From positions 62,001-126,000 of the forward strand of contig NZ_CAHS01000013.1 in the NCBI RefSeq assembly GCF_001050515.1: a stretch of DNA of 64,000 bases, in the 5' to 3' direction. The notes under the pieces were generated by a model. It did not search any database. It was not told where the DNA came from and saw only the letters and a list, made by a program, of their open reading frames with translations. The position numbers were made by a program, and so were the translations under genes. This document shows positions 62,610 through 64,000 of this stretch, one piece after another. Every line of letters starts with the position of its first letter. Position 1 is the first letter of the stretch. This DNA comes from Erwinia piriflorinigrans CFBP 5888 (GTDB taxonomy: Bacteria > Pseudomonadota > Gammaproteobacteria > Enterobacterales > Enterobacteriaceae).

Positions 62610-62998
62610 CCTGCAACAGGTTGTGTCAGCAGGGTGTTGACACCTTTTGCAAACGCTGTCACATCTGTTGCCGGAAGTGACAAAATATGAATGCTGGCAA
62701 AGGGTTGGCGCTAATATAACAAAATCTGATTTAAATAACCTTACAGAAATTGTAATTGCTATAACCAGTCAGTTAATGCACCAATTATTTAACAAAAAAT
62801 TATCATACTGGTTATTGTTTTTAACCTAATTTAGTTACGCACCGGTTATTAATAAATCAGTAGTAAATGACAAATGATAAATTTTCTTTAGGAAATCTTA
62901 TTTGAAGTGAAACAATAAATTCTTTCGTTAAATTTAACATCGGTCATCGGATGGCATTGGTTCGTGCTCACGCTGGGTAGCAGCAACCCACCTGTATG
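62610..62998. other. AT-rich non-coding region between cyoA and ampG
   Basis: No gene is supported. It is AT-rich, likely containing upstream control sequence for cyo. A short hairpin TGGGT-N7-ACCCA is at 62974-62990. Confidence 0.35.
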
Positions 62999-63034
62999 GG
63001 TCAAGTCAGCCATCGCGCCGAGGCTGACTTGACC
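62999..63034 (-). terminator. Perfect 13-bp hairpin after ampG
   Basis: GGTCAAGTCAGCC (62999-63011) and GGCTGACTTGACC (63022-63034) are exact inverted arms with a 10-nt loop, 31 bp past the ampG stop. No U-run follows on the minus strand, so it may be a 3'-end structure rather than a classic terminator. Confidence 0.55.
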
Positions 63035-63064
63035 GTAGCTTTTCTTGGTAAAAGGGATGCTAGC

Positions 63065-64000
63065 TTATTGCCCTGGCAGAGTTTTTCGCGCGGCAAGATA
63101 GTCGAGCGAGGTTCCAAGAACGATGGCCGCCAGCAGCAATATAATACCGGTTTCAAACAGCACGGTACTTAACCCACTAACGATCCGCCATCCCAGCGCA
63201 TCGAGTATCAGTAACACTAACCAGCCTGCCAACAGGGCGAAGCCGGACATCAGTGCACGCAGCGCCCACCGATAGCCTGAAAGCCTGGTGCTACGCGGCG
63301 GAAAGTCACTGTGATTCTGTGCATATTCCAGCGTAGATTTGCAACCGGCCAGCAGCAACAGCCCTGGCAGTGCGGCCACTACGGTAAAAGCGTAAAAGGT
63401 TGGCCAGCCCCAGCTTTCTACAAACCAACCTGCCACGGGGCCAACGTAAACGCGACCCACCGCAGAGAGCGCTGAGAGAAGGGCAAACTGGGTAGCGGAA
63501 AACGATCGGTTGCACAGGGTCATCAATAGCGCCACGAAAGCAGCAGTGCCCATACCACCACACAGGTTTTCGACGGTGACGGCAGCGGCCATGTTATAAA
63601 GGTTTTTATCGGTGATCGACAGTATCCAGTAACCCAGATTAGAAACTGCCTGCAAAATGCCGAACAGCATTAAAGCCCGGAACAGGCTAAGACGCTGCAT
63701 CAAAACGCCGCCAGCCAGAGCCCCGACAATGGTCGCTACCAGGCCGAGAGTTTTGTTGACCAGTCCAACATCCCCCGCATCAAACCCGACACCCCGTATT
63801 AAAAAAATGGTGGTCAGGCTGGCTGCAAAGGCATCGCCCAGCTTATACAGCACGATCAGTGACAGGATCAGCCAAGCATTGTTACGACTGAAGAAATCGC
63901 GTAACGGAGCAACCACGGCGTCTTCCAGCGATCGCGGCCGTTCTATCGTAGTGTCCGGCTCCTTTGCCAGCAGGGTGGCGATGATACCGGGCAGCATCAT
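63065..64000 (-). CDS. ampG: Muropeptide transporter AmpG (partial, C-terminal part)
   Basis: 311 residues of the C-terminal part; the start is beyond the right edge (E. coli AmpG is 491). MFS-type carrier that imports anhydro-muropeptides for cell-wall recycling and indirectly controls AmpC induction. Blocks include 'Tyr-Lys-Leu-Gly-Asp-Ala-Phe-Ala-Ala-Ser-Leu' and 'Glu-Asn-Leu-Cys-Gly-Gly-Met-Gly-Thr-Ala-Ala-Phe-Val-Ala'. Upstream of cyoA as in E. coli. Confidence 0.95.
   Translation of the reverse strand: MMLPGIIATLLAKEPDTTIERPRSLEDAVVAPLRDFFSRNNAWLILSLIVLYKLGDAFAASLTTIFLIRGVGFDAGDVGLVNKTLGLVATIVGALAGGVLMQRLSLFRALMLFGILQAVSNLGYWILSITDKNLYNMAAAVTVENLCGGMGTAAFVALLMTLCNRSFSATQFALLSALSAVGRVYVGPVAGWFVESWGWPTFYAFTVVAALPGLLLLAGCKSTLEYAQNHSDFPPRSTRLSGYRWALRALMSGFALLAGWLVLLILDALGWRIVSGLSTVLFETGIILLLAAIVLGTSLDYLAARKTLPGQ

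Noticed and set aside
62647..62829. 60-residue plus-strand frame in the cyoA-ampG gap
   Set aside because: AT-rich chance frame with no ribosome site and no family resemblance.

Overview
The window looks like a chromosomal segment of an Erwiniaceae member, most likely Erwinia. Gene order closely follows the E. coli 8.5-10 min region: psiF/proC/yaiI/aroL/yaiA ... aroM/ppnP/rdgC ... sbcCD/phoBR/brnQ/proY ... acpH/queA ... tgt/yajC/secDF ... nrdR/ribDE/nusB/thiL/pgpA/dxs/ispA/xseB/thiI/yajL/panE/yajQ/yajR/cyoEDCBA/ampG. Protein lengths and motifs match the enterobacterial orthologues as I remember them. I saw no rRNA, tRNA, insertion sequence, prophage or CRISPR array. Both edges cut genes: a family-5 solute-binding protein on the left and ampG on the right.

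Layout. 1-3.6 kb: edge of a peptide-type ABC transporter, a CPBP membrane protease, an I78-type inhibitor lipoprotein, a YcgZ/AriR-like small protein and a cold-shock gene with a cspA-type cold-box leader. 3.6-7.1 kb: lacZ without lacI or lacY beside it, with a CRP/LacI-family-like promoter, and a tiny Gly-rich lipoprotein. 7.4-11.2 kb: psiF, proC, yaiI, a DUF2076 protein, aroL, yaiA. 11.5-15.7 kb: an accessory block of IclR regulator, OPT transporter, DUF1177 protein and AroM-family protein between yaiA and ppnP. 15.8-21.1 kb: ppnP, rdgC, then an ethanolamine-type permease, an APH-fold kinase and an AraC regulator where E. coli has mak and araJ. 21.3-22.0 kb: an AT-rich orphan gene coding for four exact-period 43-residue repeats. 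22.4-30.1 kb: sbcDC, phoBR and a PstS-like binding protein. 30.4-36.3 kb: a short MetE-like methyltransferase behind MetR- and MetJ-like sites, brnQ, proY, a 2-Cys peroxiredoxin with an OxyR-like site, acpH. 36.4-43.9 kb: queA and tgt-yajC-secDF, split by a reverse-strand gtrA-gtrB pair. 43.9-64 kb: mostly housekeeping genes (yajI, kbp, nrdR-rib-nusB-thiL-pgpA, xseB-ispA-dxs, thiI, panE-yajL, yajQ, yajR, cyoABCDE, ampG).

How genes work together: SbcC and SbcD form one nuclease. PhoB and PhoR control phosphate starvation, and the next gene encodes a phosphate-type binding protein. QueA and Tgt act in tRNA queuosine synthesis, and YajC-SecD-SecF assist the Sec translocon. RibD and RibE act in riboflavin synthesis. 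Dxs and IspA start and extend isoprenoid synthesis, which feeds the haem O tail made by CyoE for cytochrome bo3. The best candidates for undescribed biology are the IclR-OPT-DUF1177-AroM cluster, the 43-residue repeat protein, the permease/kinase/AraC locus that lacks its expected lyase, and the gtrAB pair that lacks a third gtr gene. Family comparisons are from memory; no search was run.
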